From: Niallia alba
GTDB taxonomy: Bacteria > Bacillota > Bacilli > Bacillales > Cytobacillaceae
Length of the DNA stretch: 64,000 nucleotides
Assembly: GCF_012933555.1 (NCBI RefSeq)
Contig: NZ_JABBPK010000001.1
Coordinates: 2,582,001-2,646,000 of the forward strand
Reading direction: 5' to 3'
In this document: positions 8,052 to 16,618 of the stretch, one piece after another
Layout: each line of letters begins with the position of its first letter
How positions within the stretch are numbered: the stretch's first letter is position 1
Notes under the pieces: model-generated
Told to the model about the DNA's origin: nothing
What the model saw: the letters and a program-made list of their open reading frames with translations, nothing else
Databases searched by the model: none
Program-made: the position numbers and the translations under genes

Positions 8052-9395
8052 ATGAATTTGTGGGAATATGATTTAGTAATCAAAAATGGAATGATTGTTA
8101 ATGAGGAAAAGCAAATAAAAGCTAATGTAGGGATAAAAGAAGGGAAAATAGTAGAAATTGATGCACATATTATGCCAAACCAAGGAAAACACAGCATAGA
8201 TGCAGATGGACTATATTTATTTCCCGGTGTTATTGACACCCACGTGCATTTCAATGAACCTGGAAGAAGTGAATGGGAAGGCTTTAAGACGGGAAGTAAA
8301 AGTTTAGCAGCTGGTGGATCAACCTTATTCTTTGATATGCCATTAAACAGTCATCCTCCCACTACAACGAAGGAGGCATTTCTACAAAAAGATGCGCTTG
8401 CCAAAGAAAAATCACTTATTGATTATCGATTATGGGGTGGAGTGGTACCTGGTAATCTAGACGAACTAGAAAAACTTTACCAATGTGGGGTGATTGGCTT
8501 TAAAGCTTTTATGTCCAATAGCGGAATAGAAGATTTTCAATTCTCAGATGACCGGACTTTACTGCAATCTATGAAAAAAATCGCCGAACTACAAAGTATT
8601 TTAGCAGTACATGCTGAAAGTGATACAATCACCAGTTTTTTGAGTGAGGAGATTATTAGTCGAAGGGATCATTCTGCTTTAGCCTTTGCAAATGCGAGAC
8701 CAATTTACTCTGAAATAGAAGCAGTTCAACGTATTATCGCTTATGCAGAAGTAACAAAATGTAAAGTACATATCGTTCATATAAGTAGCTCCAAGGTTTT
8801 GAAACCGATATTAGCAGCTAAAGCAAAAGGAGTAGATATAAGTGTGGAAACTTGTCCACACTATTTATCGCTAACAGTAAATGACTTAGAGAAACTTGGT
8901 TCGGTTGCAAAATGTGCTCCACCATTACGAACTAAACAGGAAATAGATAACCTTTGGGCGGCGATTGGTAAGGGGGAAATAGATGTGATTGGTTCAGATC
9001 ATTCCCCGTCACTGGTTTCTATGAAAGAAGGGACTCTATTAGAGGCGTGGGGAGGAATTTCAGGATGCCAAACGACTCTATCTGTTTTATTAGAAGAAGG
9101 CTATTGGAAAAGAGGTATACCGTTAGAAATGATTGCAAAAATCACAAGTGCTAATCCAGCAAAAAGATTTGGAATATTTCCTAATAAAGGTAGTTTTTCC
9201 ATAGGGAGTGATGGTGATATAGCAATCGTTGATTTAAATGAACAGTTTACCTTACAAAAAGAAGATTTATATTATAAAAATAAGTTAAGTCCTTATATTG
9301 GAAAAACATTTCGTGGACGAGTAAAAGCAACGATAAGTCAAGGTCAAATCGTTTATTCAACTCTTAAGGGTAATAAGATATCTAGCCCAAAATAA
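8052..9395 (+). CDS. pucH: Allantoinase
   Basis: This 447-aa cyclic amidohydrolase opens the hydantoin ring of allantoin to give allantoate. The metal-binding motif HVHFNEPGR is near residue 60. The carboxylysine region GFKAFMSNSG is near 150, with further His ligands in AVHAES and HIVHISS. GSDHSPS near residue 315 gives the last Asp. The DMPLNSHPP block distinguishes allantoinases from dihydroorotases. It is the last gene of the operon. No allantoate amidohydrolase or allantoin permease follows, so the later steps must be encoded elsewhere. Confidence 0.93.
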   Translation: MNLWEYDLVIKNGMIVNEEKQIKANVGIKEGKIVEIDAHIMPNQGKHSIDADGLYLFPGVIDTHVHFNEPGRSEWEGFKTGSKSLAAGGSTLFFDMPLNSHPPTTTKEAFLQKDALAKEKSLIDYRLWGGVVPGNLDELEKLYQCGVIGFKAFMSNSGIEDFQFSDDRTLLQSMKKIAELQSILAVHAESDTITSFLSEEIISRRDHSALAFANARPIYSEIEAVQRIIAYAEVTKCKVHIVHISSSKVLKPILAAKAKGVDISVETCPHYLSLTVNDLEKLGSVAKCAPPLRTKQEIDNLWAAIGKGEIDVIGSDHSPSLVSMKEGTLLEAWGGISGCQTTLSVLLEEGYWKRGIPLEMIAKITSANPAKRFGIFPNKGSFSIGSDGDIAIVDLNEQFTLQKEDLYYKNKLSPYIGKTFRGRVKATISQGQIVYSTLKGNKISSPK

Positions 9396-9435
9396 AAAAA
9401 TATCTTTAATGAAGTACTCCCTCGAAAGCTTTCTT

Positions 9436-9579
9436 TATCCCACTCTTAACGGACAGTAAGACTCCCCCTCAAAGTTTATGAGAATATGAGGGAGATCAAC
9501 TGTCCGTAAAGGTCCGATTCGTTCAACTAACCATCAGTGGAAGAGGAAGGAAAACCCTACTGATGGAAGTTTCACTTTA
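9436..9579 (+). repeat. R1 structured repeat, copy A
   Basis: This member of a six-copy family (15227, 21813, 39022, 41661, 52799) has an outer stem GGACAGT (9451-9457) / ACTGTCC (9499-9505), an inner CTCCC/GGGAG stem, then the block GGTCCGATTCGTTCAACTAA. A second hairpin pairs CCATCAGT (9531-9538) with ACTGATGG (9559-9566). The copy ends in AAGTTTCACTTTA. Confidence 0.85.
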
Positions 9580-9590
9580 GGTTACGCTTG

Positions 9591-9621
9591 AAAAGCATTG
9601 GAAATTTCTAATGCTTTTTTT
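9591..9621 (+). terminator. Intrinsic terminator downstream of allantoinase and R1 copy A
   Basis: AAAGCATT / AATGCTTT form a short hairpin directly followed by seven T. It ends transcription before the purT promoter region. Confidence 0.75.
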
Positions 9622-9680
9622 GTGCTTACTCTAAATAAAAAAGTTGAATTATTAAAAGTAAGCGATTTTTCCGACGGAAT

Positions 9681-9724
9681 AAAACCGAATTATTATAACG
9701 TTCAACCTCTTAATGTTCGGAAAT
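9681..9724. promoter_or_regulatory. Two inverted PurR boxes upstream of purT
   Basis: The B. subtilis PurBox consensus is AWWWCCGAACWWT. AAAACCGAATTAT (9681-9693) matches 12 of 13 and the reverse complement of 9712-9724 matches 13 of 13. The two face each other with 18 bp between them, close to the 16-17 bp known for PurR-regulated operons. They lie just upstream of the -35. Confidence 0.85.
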
Positions 9725-9738
9725 TAAGAAAAAAATGC

Positions 9739-9767
9739 TTGAATAGACAATAATTTTACGTTATTAT
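9739..9767 (+). promoter_or_regulatory. Sigma-A promoter of purT
   Basis: TTGAAT (9739-9744), a 17-bp spacer and TATTAT (9762-9767). It is immediately downstream of the PurR boxes, as expected for purine-repressible control. Confidence 0.75.
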
Positions 9768-9809
9768 GCTGAATAAAGGAATAATTTATTATTTAGGGGG
9801 AGTGGCATC

Positions 9810-10991
9810 ATGGTAGGAGCACCAAATACTTCACAAGCAAAAAAAATCATTGTTTTAGGTTCTGGAGAGTTAGGGAAGGAAGTTATCATTGAGGCACAGC
9901 GTTTAGGTGTCGAAACGATTGCTGTTGATCGATATGACCATGCGCCAGCGAGTCATGTTGCACATCGTTCTTACACAATAGATATGCTTGATGGTGACCA
10001 ATTAAGAGCGGTTATCGAAAAGGAAAAGCCTGATTATATTGTTCCTGAAATTGAGGCGATTGCAACGAAGACACTACTAGATTTAGAAAAAGAGGGCTAT
10101 ACAGTAGTTCCAACTGCCCATGCTACATATTTAACGATGGACCGCGAAGGAATTAGAAGATTGGCAAGCGAGACATTGAACTTGCCTACAGCAAAGTATG
10201 CCTTTGCAAATAGCATAGAAGAACTGGAAGAAGCAGTACATACTATTGGATTTCCTTGTGTCATTAAGCCGGTTATGAGTTCATCTGGTAAAGGGCAAAG
10301 TATTTGCCGAAGTGTGGATGAAATCGAAGCATCATGGCAGGAAGCAGTCAATGGCGGAAGAGGGAAAAAAACACGAGTAATTATAGAAGAGTTTATTGTA
10401 TTTGAATCAGAAATAACCCTTTTGACAGTCCGTTCGGTTAATGGCACAACTTACTGTCCTCCCATTGGACATATACAAAAAGATGGGGATTATATTGAAT
10501 CTTGGCAACCTCATTTTATGTCAGATGAACAACTGGCTGAGGCAGAAGAGATTGCTAAGAAAATAACGGATAGCTTAGGTGGATATGGACTATTTGGTGT
10601 GGAATTATTTTTAACAGCGAACGGTGTCTATTTTAGTGAAGTTTCCCCTAGACCTCACGATACAGGGATGGTAACAATGATAACACAAGATCTTTCCGAA
10701 TTTGCTTTACATGTAAGAGCGATTCTCGGTTACCCTGTTACAGGTGTGAAATTGCATGCTCCTGGTGCGAGTAAGACATTAAAAGCAATAAAAGAAAGTG
10801 AAACATACTCCATAACTGGAATAAAAGAAGCTTTATCTGTTGAAAACACACAAGTCCGTGTATTCGGTAAACCAAAGACGACAAAGGGAAGAAGAATGGC
10901 AGTAGTATTGCATACAAATGAAACCGTTGAATTAGCATTAGATGGTGTCCGAAAAGCAGCGGAATTACTAGCTATTGATTATAAGCTATAA
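9810..10991 (+). CDS. purT: Formate-dependent phosphoribosylglycinamide formyltransferase (PurT)
   Basis: PurT uses ATP and formate to formylate GAR in purine synthesis, bypassing 10-formyl-THF. The 393-aa length matches E. coli PurT (392). It has an N-terminal PreATP-grasp domain with [19 protein letters not shown], then an ATP-grasp domain. Within that are the glycine-rich [11 protein letters not shown] loop near residue 155, [14 protein letters not shown] near 195 and [12 protein letters not shown] near 280; these are PurT-type rather than PurK-type sequences. Its promoter carries two PurR boxes. A formate/oxalate-family transporter follows without a terminator. Confidence 0.95.
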   Translation: MVGAPNTSQAKKIIVLGSGELGKEVIIEAQRLGVETIAVDRYDHAPASHVAHRSYTIDMLDGDQLRAVIEKEKPDYIVPEIEAIATKTLLDLEKEGYTVVPTAHATYLTMDREGIRRLASETLNLPTAKYAFANSIEELEEAVHTIGFPCVIKPVMSSSGKGQSICRSVDEIEASWQEAVNGGRGKKTRVIIEEFIVFESEITLLTVRSVNGTTYCPPIGHIQKDGDYIESWQPHFMSDEQLAEAEEIAKKITDSLGGYGLFGVELFLTANGVYFSEVSPRPHDTGMVTMITQDLSEFALHVRAILGYPVTGVKLHAPGASKTLKAIKESETYSITGIKEALSVENTQVRVFGKPKTTKGRRMAVVLHTNETVELALDGVRKAAELLAIDYKL

Positions 10992-11050
10992 CTCTATTAA
11001 CTAATTAATTATTAATGATCGGCAAATAACATATTAGGGGTATAACAAAA

Positions 11051-12313
11051 ATGAAAACAAAAAATCGTTGGCTAATCGCTTTATCTGCAGTTGGTATTCA
11101 TATTTCAATTGGATCTGTATATGCATGGAGTGTGTTTACAAAACCGCTTGAATCTCAATACAACTGGAGCTTAACTAGTATTTCTTGGACGTTTAGTATC
11201 GCTATTTTATTTTTAGGTTTATCAGCAGCATTTCTCGGTCATTTTGTTGAAAAATATGGTCCTCGTGCTTCAGGTAGGCTTTCTGCTGTTTTGTTTGGAT
11301 TAGGAATGGTAGGTGCTGGATTTGCCACCAGTATTGAATCTTTACCTCTACTTTATATCACTTATGGTATGTTTGGCGGAATCGGATTAGGAGTTGGCTA
11401 TATTACACCTGTATCAACGCTGGTTAAGTGGTTTCCCGATCGTAGAGGATTAGCAACAGGGCTAGCAATTATGGGATTCGGATTTGCTTCTATGATAAGC
11501 AGCCCTGTTATGAATCATTTGATTAATACAGTAGGTATATCGAATACTTTCTATATTCTAGGTGCAATCTATTTTGTAATCATTTTATGTTCTGCACAAT
11601 ATTTAGAGGCACCACCTAAAGGGTACATGCCAATTGGATTTAAACAATCGATGGAAACTGGTCAAATCAAGGTAAAAGAAGATTTATCCCAATTAACTGC
11701 AAATGAAGCGGTAAAAACAAAAAGATTTTGGGCATTATGGATTATGTTGTTTATCAATATCACTTGTGGAATTGCCATCCTTGCAGTCGCTTCTCCAATG
11801 GGGCAGGAATTAGCAGGATTATCCGTAGCTGGTGCTGCGACACTAGTAGGGATTATGGGTGTATTTAACGGGTTTGGTAGAATTGCATGGGCAACCATTT
11901 CTGATTATATTGGCAGACCAAATGTCTATACCTTGTTTTTCGCAATCCAAGTAGTAGCATTCTTTGCTCTGCCGCATTTACATCATTATATCGCTTTTTC
12001 TATCATCGTATTTATTATTATGTCCTGCTATGGTGGAGGATTTGCATCAATTCCTGCCTATATTGGTGATTTATTTGGAACAAAGCAGTTAGGTGCTATT
12101 CATGGCTATATTCTTACTGCTTGGTCAGCAGCAGGTGTTGCAGGACCTAGCATTGTGTCATGGATTCGGGATACTACAGGAAGCTATCAAGGAACATTAC
12201 TGGTATTTTCGTGTCTTTTTATTGTATCACTAGCTGTTTCTTTGTTAATTCGTTTAGATATTCGTAGATTAAAAGAACTAAATAAAACAGTAACAGAAAG
12301 CAGTAGTTTTTAA
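11051..12313 (+). CDS. OFA-family MFS transporter (oxalate/formate antiporter type)
   Basis: The 420-residue, twelve-helix major facilitator protein opens with the OFA-type helix 1, HISIGSVYAWSVFTKPL. It has the loop 2-3 motif EKYGPRASGR and the WFPDRRGLATGLAIMGFG block of the family. The family includes oxalate:formate exchangers, but many members carry other monocarboxylates, so the substrate is open. It starts 59 bp after purT with no terminator between them, so formate supply for PurT is an attractive inference. A strong terminator follows. Confidence 0.85.
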   Translation: MKTKNRWLIALSAVGIHISIGSVYAWSVFTKPLESQYNWSLTSISWTFSIAILFLGLSAAFLGHFVEKYGPRASGRLSAVLFGLGMVGAGFATSIESLPLLYITYGMFGGIGLGVGYITPVSTLVKWFPDRRGLATGLAIMGFGFASMISSPVMNHLINTVGISNTFYILGAIYFVIILCSAQYLEAPPKGYMPIGFKQSMETGQIKVKEDLSQLTANEAVKTKRFWALWIMLFINITCGIAILAVASPMGQELAGLSVAGAATLVGIMGVFNGFGRIAWATISDYIGRPNVYTLFFAIQVVAFFALPHLHHYIAFSIIVFIIMSCYGGGFASIPAYIGDLFGTKQLGAIHGYILTAWSAAGVAGPSIVSWIRDTTGSYQGTLLVFSCLFIVSLAVSLLIRLDIRRLKELNKTVTESSSF

Positions 12314-12330
12314 AATGACGTTTTAACTAG

Positions 12331-12380
12331 AACTTGATACGATGGATAAGAAATTTTCTTATCTCGTATCAAGTTTTTTT
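12331..12380 (+). terminator. Intrinsic terminator of the purT-OFA unit
   Basis: AACTTGATACGA / CGTATCAAGTT outer stem, GATAAG / CTTATC inner stem, then seven T. Confidence 0.9.
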
Positions 12381-12464
12381 CCGTCTAAGCCTTTGCAAGC
12401 ATTCTGATTAGTAGTATAGTAGTTTCATTGGAAATTTGTTGCATAGTTAGGGGAATTTAGAGAA

Positions 12465-13376
12465 ATGGAAAATTTCAATACCCAATTTTTTTATTCAGTG
12501 ATTATCATTGCAATTGGTTATTTCTTTAAACAGAGAAATATTATTAAAGAAAAGGATGGGGAAGGGTTAGCACGAATAATCTTTAATATCACTCTACCGT
12601 GCTTGATTATCTCTACCTTACATAACGTGATTATTGAAAAGTCATTGCTTATATTAGTATTTTTAGGGTTATTTTATGGAGTTCTTATTTCGATTATTGG
12701 CCTTTTTTTATTTCGAAAGGAAGCAAACAAGGAAAAAGGGATGCTAGGCATGCTTATTCCAGGATTTAATATTGGTATCTTTGCCTATCCTTTAGTTCAA
12801 GGGATTTGGGGTGCTGAAGGGATTAAATATTTTGGCATGTTTGATATTGGAAATGCACTCGTTACCTTTGGGATTAGCTATTTAATTGGTAGCTATTATT
12901 CACAAGAAGGGACAGTAATGACAACGAAGCAGGTAGTAGGAAAATTAGGAAAGTCCATTCCGTTAATGACCTATGTTTTTATTTTCTTCATTAATATAAC
13001 TGGTATTCATATGCCACATCAGGTGATTGAAGTAACGTCCACTATTTCAAAGGCAAATATGCCACTATCTTTATTGCTACTTGGTATTTATTTGAATTTT
13101 TCTTTTGAAAAGAAGCATTGGAAGGGGATTGGAAGAGTACTTGGGATTCGATATGGTACTGGCTTATTTTTAGGGATACTTGCTTATCTTTTATGGCCAG
13201 CAGAAGATATGTTTCGTTATACGATCTTGATTGGTTTAATTTTACCGATGGCATCAAGTGTTCTTCCATATAGTGTGGAGTTTAAATATAATCAACATTT
13301 TGTCGGAACTGCTGCCAATTTATCGATTGTGATTAGTTTTTTCTTAATTTGGATGATTGGTAATTTAATTGTGTAA
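12465..13376 (+). CDS. AEC-family (auxin efflux carrier-like) transporter
   Basis: The 303-residue integral membrane protein has about ten hydrophobic segments and the AEC family layout. An N-terminal block FKQRNIIKEKDGEGLARIIF leads into TLPCLIIS, and the C-terminal LPMASSVLPYSVEF is typical of the second half. Bacterial members export or import malate, malonate and related organic acids; the substrate here is unknown. It is transcribed alone, downstream of the purT-OFA terminator, and is convergent with the CAP-domain gene. Confidence 0.85.
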   Translation: MENFNTQFFYSVIIIAIGYFFKQRNIIKEKDGEGLARIIFNITLPCLIISTLHNVIIEKSLLILVFLGLFYGVLISIIGLFLFRKEANKEKGMLGMLIPGFNIGIFAYPLVQGIWGAEGIKYFGMFDIGNALVTFGISYLIGSYYSQEGTVMTTKQVVGKLGKSIPLMTYVFIFFINITGIHMPHQVIEVTSTISKANMPLSLLLLGIYLNFSFEKKHWKGIGRVLGIRYGTGLFLGILAYLLWPAEDMFRYTILIGLILPMASSVLPYSVEFKYNQHFVGTAANLSIVISFFLIWMIGNLIV

Positions 13377-13517
13377 AGTGCATTTTCAAATAAGGATGAA
13401 TTCACTCGGGATGCTCACTTTTCGATGAGCGAGATGGAACATTTTATTCTACATTAGCCTCGCACATTCTGTTTGAATTAACCGTTTATTTTTAAATATT
13501 AAATGAAAGAATAGAAG

Positions 13518-13556
13518 AAAAACCAACCAAGTCGAATAGACCGGTTGGTTTTATTT
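13518..13556. terminator. Bidirectional terminator between convergent genes
   Basis: AAAACCAACC / GGTTGGTTTT stem with T-rich flanks on both strands. It serves the AEC gene and the CAP-domain gene. Confidence 0.8.
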
Positions 13557-14681
13557 TGTAAGAAAGTTTTCTGTATAGTATGGTTGAGCATTGTTATTGA
13601 AGGCGACTCCTATGCCTAGGAAGGCAAAATCTTTTTGGAGAATATTTTCCCGATGACCCATGGAGTTCATTAAGCCTTCATGGGCAAATATACTGCTATT
13701 CTGTCCGTAGGCTAAATTTTCTCCTGCCATGCTATATCGAATGCCATCGTTCAGCATCCGGTCAAACGGAGACTCACCTTCTAAATTAGTATGACTAAAA
13801 TAATTATTTTCCGCCATATCTAAACTATGCTTGCGGGCTGTTTCTTTGACTGCTTCATCCCATGATAAAGGCTTTAAATGGTTATTAACTCGACTCGCAT
13901 TTGTCAAATCAAATAATTGGTATTCAAATCCTTCTTTCAGTTCCTCACTGCCATCCACATAAAAATCCTTCCGATTTTCTTCTATAGAAGAACTTACGAT
14001 TTGAAGGGCAGTTACTGTGTTATTCTCATGTTTATCAAAAAATACTGTAACATAGGAACCATCAAGCGAGAACATCTCATAATCTCTGTCATTCGTCATT
14101 TTGTAAGAAACAAGCCCTTTTCTTAATTCTGTTAGCGGTTCTCCTAATGTTTCTAACACTTTTGCTTTTTCTGTTCCCTTTTTAATGCCGTTAGTAGAAG
14201 CGATTAAATCTTGATTTGTATATAAGGCAGCTACTTGATTATTTTCGTCATAGCCTATCATAACAAAATTTTGATAATTATGATGATACGTAAACCAGGA
14301 GATTCCATATTCATTAGTAGTTACTCGTTGGGGGCTACCAAGCGTTTTTTCAACTGCCTGTTTATTATCCCCAAGAGAAATATTATAGATCGAAAAAGGA
14401 TGATCCTTTGGTGTGACTAACTCTGGTTTTGCTATTTCTTCAGCATTTTCTTCTACATTCCAGTCAGGAAGAATATCTTGAGCGTCATTAAAGAGCGATT
14501 TTAAATTACCTAATTCCTTTGTAACTGATTGAATAAAGGAAGTAATTGAATTTTGATTGATACTATTTTCTAACGTAGGAGATTGTTCAGTTACTGCATT
14601 ATTTTTGCTCTCTTTAAAATAAAAATTATAAGCTCCGTATATGATCAGAATGGTAATAACCCATTTTAATAGTTTTGTCAT
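13551..14681 (-). CDS. CAP-domain protein with CAP-associated N-terminal domain (YlbC-like)
   Basis: The 376-aa protein has an N-terminal signal anchor (LLKWVITILIIYGAYNFYF), so it is probably membrane-anchored with an extracellular body. Residues from about 95 to 230 form the CAP_assoc_N domain with two related halves (ISLGDNKQAVEKTLGSPQ and IKKGTEKAKVLETLGEPL). Residues from about 245 onwards form an SCP/CAP domain with NYFSHTNLEGESPFDRM, AGENLAYGQ and MGHRENIL. B. subtilis YlbC has the same architecture. The biochemical role is not established; cell-envelope or sporulation-related binding is suspected. Confidence 0.87.
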   Translation of the reverse strand: MTKLLKWVITILIIYGAYNFYFKESKNNAVTEQSPTLENSINQNSITSFIQSVTKELGNLKSLFNDAQDILPDWNVEENAEEIAKPELVTPKDHPFSIYNISLGDNKQAVEKTLGSPQRVTTNEYGISWFTYHHNYQNFVMIGYDENNQVAALYTNQDLIASTNGIKKGTEKAKVLETLGEPLTELRKGLVSYKMTNDRDYEMFSLDGSYVTVFFDKHENNTVTALQIVSSSIEENRKDFYVDGSEELKEGFEYQLFDLTNASRVNNHLKPLSWDEAVKETARKHSLDMAENNYFSHTNLEGESPFDRMLNDGIRYSMAGENLAYGQNSSIFAHEGLMNSMGHRENILQKDFAFLGIGVAFNNNAQPYYTENFLTK

Positions 14682-15044
14682 TTTAAAACCTCCCGTTGTC
14701 TACCCATTATAACCAAATAAAATACGAATAAATCAAGCAAATAAGGTTATTAATATAGATAGACCAAAAGTAACGAATATCGCTGTATTTTAACTACTTT
14801 CCCTTTATACCTATAATATAAAACAGCATCAATATTAATAAGTTATAATTATATCATGTTCTGGCAATATCTCCTTCTAATTATGTTTTTCATTGTTTTG
14901 TACCGAACATGTAATCAATTTGTAAAGCATCTTTATTATATGTAAACGTTAATACTGCTATAATATACATAACCGTTTCCATCATGGAAAATGCTATTTA
15001 ACATAAACTCTAGACAGAATTAAACGGTTTTAAAGGAGGCTATC
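14682..15044. other. AT-rich intergenic and leader region before the 43-aa gene
   Basis: Most of it is featureless AT-rich sequence. At the right end is an extended -10 (TGC-TATAAT, 14956-14964), a perfect 15-base palindrome TTTCCATCATGGAAA at 14976-14990, and an 8-bp long-range pair AACCGTTT / AAACGGTT enclosing it just before the ribosome binding site. The palindrome would sit near the transcript's 5' end, so it is either an operator or a stabilising hairpin. Confidence 0.5.
14956..14964 (+). promoter_or_regulatory. Extended -10 promoter element
   Basis: TGC directly before TATAAT (14959-14964). No good -35 is present, as is usual for extended -10 promoters. It is 80 bp upstream of the 43-aa gene. 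Confidence 0.5.
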
Positions 15045-15176
15045 ATGCATTTAATTAGAACCGACATCGACGAAATTTTAACAAATACAACCGATTTAGA
15101 GCAAGATATATCCACTTGGAATTTAATCGACATAGAGATTGATGAACTATTAGAAGAAACAAAGCATTGGAATTAG
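15045..15176 (+). CDS. Orphan 43-aa acidic small protein
   Basis: The ATG follows a near-perfect TAAAGGAGG site at 8 nt and the frame ends at TAG 15174-15176, followed at once by an intrinsic terminator. With the promoter upstream this is a complete transcription unit. The peptide is acidic and isoleucine/leucine rich. It contains two related blocks, RTDIDEIL near the start and DIEIDELLEET near the end, spaced like two short amphipathic helices. No signal peptide or Cys is present. I do not recognise a family, and such small proteins are easily missed by gene callers. Confidence 0.65.
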   Translation: MHLIRTDIDEILTNTTDLEQDISTWNLIDIEIDELLEETKHWN

Positions 15177-15182
15177 TATAGG

Positions 15183-15222
15183 CAACCAAATGTACATTCG
15201 TGTAGATTATGGTTGTTTTTTT
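15183..15222 (+). terminator. Intrinsic terminator of the 43-aa gene
   Basis: AACCAAAT / ATTATGGTT hairpin with one mismatch, followed by seven T. Confidence 0.65.
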
Positions 15223-15226
15223 GTGT

Positions 15227-15379
15227 TATCCCACTCTTAATGGGCAGTAATCCGCTAAGCTTAAGCTGCGGAAAATCTAGAAAGCTACGTGAGGGATAAC
15301 TGCCTGGAAAGGTCCGATAAGTGCAACTAACCGTCTGTAGGGGATGAAGAAAAACACCGATTGATAGAAGTTATCTTTA
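15227..15379 (+). repeat. R1 structured repeat, copy B
   Basis: This divergent copy lies in the leader region of ilvE. The outer stem is GGGCAGT (15242-15248) / ACTGCCT (15299-15305); compared with copies A and D both strands changed together (A-T to G-C). The block GGTCCGATAAGTGCAACTAA is kept. The second hairpin has decayed. The rest of the gap to ilvE (15380-15511) shows only AT-rich sequence with a weak 11/15 CodY-like match at 15407-15421. Confidence 0.8.
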
Positions 15380-15511
15380 TTTTGCCGATAGAAACAGATG
15401 ATATCGATGTTTCTCAAAAATATTTTATAACTTTTTACTAAAACTGCTTTCTCTATCAGAACTTTGCGTTATAATAAATAGAAATAATGTTTAAGATAAG
15501 GAGAATGGAAC

Positions 15512-16585
15512 GTGACAGAACAAACAATCACTGTAACATTAGCAAAAGAAAAGAAACCAAAACCGGATCCTTCTACATTAGTATTTGGTAAAGTGTTCAC
15601 TGACCATATGTTTATGATGGATTATTCAGTCGATAAAGGATGGCATGATGCACAAATTCTTCCTTACCAACCAATTACTTTAGATCCTGCTTCTGTTATT
15701 TTCCACTATGGCCAAGCAGTTTTTGAAGGATTAAAAGCTTATTTAACAAAAGAAGGAAAAGTCCTTTTATTTAGACCAGAAAAGAATATGGAGCGTTTAA
15801 ATAAATCAAATGACAGACTTTGTATTCCAGAAATAGATGAAGAGTTTGCATTAAATGCATTAAAACAATTAATTAATATCGACAAAGAATGGATTCCAAA
15901 TGGGGAAGGAACTTCTTTATACATAAGACCATTTATTATTTCCACTCAACCATTTTTAGGAGTGGCAGCATCTATTAGCTACAAATTTATGATCATTTTA
16001 TCTCCTGTAGGTTCGTATTATAAAGAAGGTGTTAAGCCTGTAAAAATCTTTGTAGAAAATGAATATGTACGCGCTGTTGCTGGTGGTACTGGTTCAGCAA
16101 AAACGGCTGGTAACTATGCCGCAAGCTTAAAAGCACAGCAAATTGCGACAGAAAAAGGCTACTCTCAAGTTCTTTGGTTAGATGGCGTGGAAAAGAAATA
16201 TATTGAAGAAGTAGGGGCAATGAACGTATTCTTCAAAATTAATGGAGAAGTAGTAACCCCACAATTAAATGGCAGTATTTTAGAAGGTGTAACAAGAAGC
16301 AGTATTATGGAGTTGCTACAATATTGGAATATTCCTGTAACGGAAAGAAAAGTTACGATTGCAGAAATATTCGAAGCTCATAAAAAAGGTGAATTAGAAG
16401 AAGCATTTGGTACTGGTACAGCAGCCGTTATTTCTCCAATAGGTGAATTTTTCTGGAATGAAGAAAAAATTGTTCTTAATAACGGAGAAACAGGCGAATT
16501 AGCAACAAAATTATATGATACGATCACTAACATCCAAAATGGAAGACAAGAAGATCCATTTGGATGGACCGTTGAAGTGAAATAA
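15512..16585 (+). CDS. ilvE: Branched-chain amino acid aminotransferase
   Basis: This class IV PLP aminotransferase interconverts Leu/Ile/Val with their 2-oxo acids. The 357 residues are of the long BCAT type (as B. subtilis YbgE/YwaA). Features are FHYGQAVFEGLKAY, RPFIISTQPFLGV, then GTGSAKTAGNYAASL. The catalytic Lys falls in that AKTAGNYA region and/or the conserved SQVLWLDG-Y-EEVG block that follows, with EEVGAMNVFF and GTGTAAVISPIG at the end. The start is GTG, 7 nt after AAGGAGA. It probably forms a unit with the next small gene. Confidence 0.93.
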   Translation: MTEQTITVTLAKEKKPKPDPSTLVFGKVFTDHMFMMDYSVDKGWHDAQILPYQPITLDPASVIFHYGQAVFEGLKAYLTKEGKVLLFRPEKNMERLNKSNDRLCIPEIDEEFALNALKQLINIDKEWIPNGEGTSLYIRPFIISTQPFLGVAASISYKFMIILSPVGSYYKEGVKPVKIFVENEYVRAVAGGTGSAKTAGNYAASLKAQQIATEKGYSQVLWLDGVEKKYIEEVGAMNVFFKINGEVVTPQLNGSILEGVTRSSIMELLQYWNIPVTERKVTIAEIFEAHKKGELEEAFGTGTAAVISPIGEFFWNEEKIVLNNGETGELATKLYDTITNIQNGRQEDPFGWTVEVK

Positions 16586-16618
16586 TTCCTTTTCCAAGGA
16601 AAATAAAGGAGCATCTTA

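Noticed and set aside
15407-15421. CodY box upstream of ilvE
   Set aside because: The best match is only 11 of 15, which is expected by chance in AT-rich sequence.
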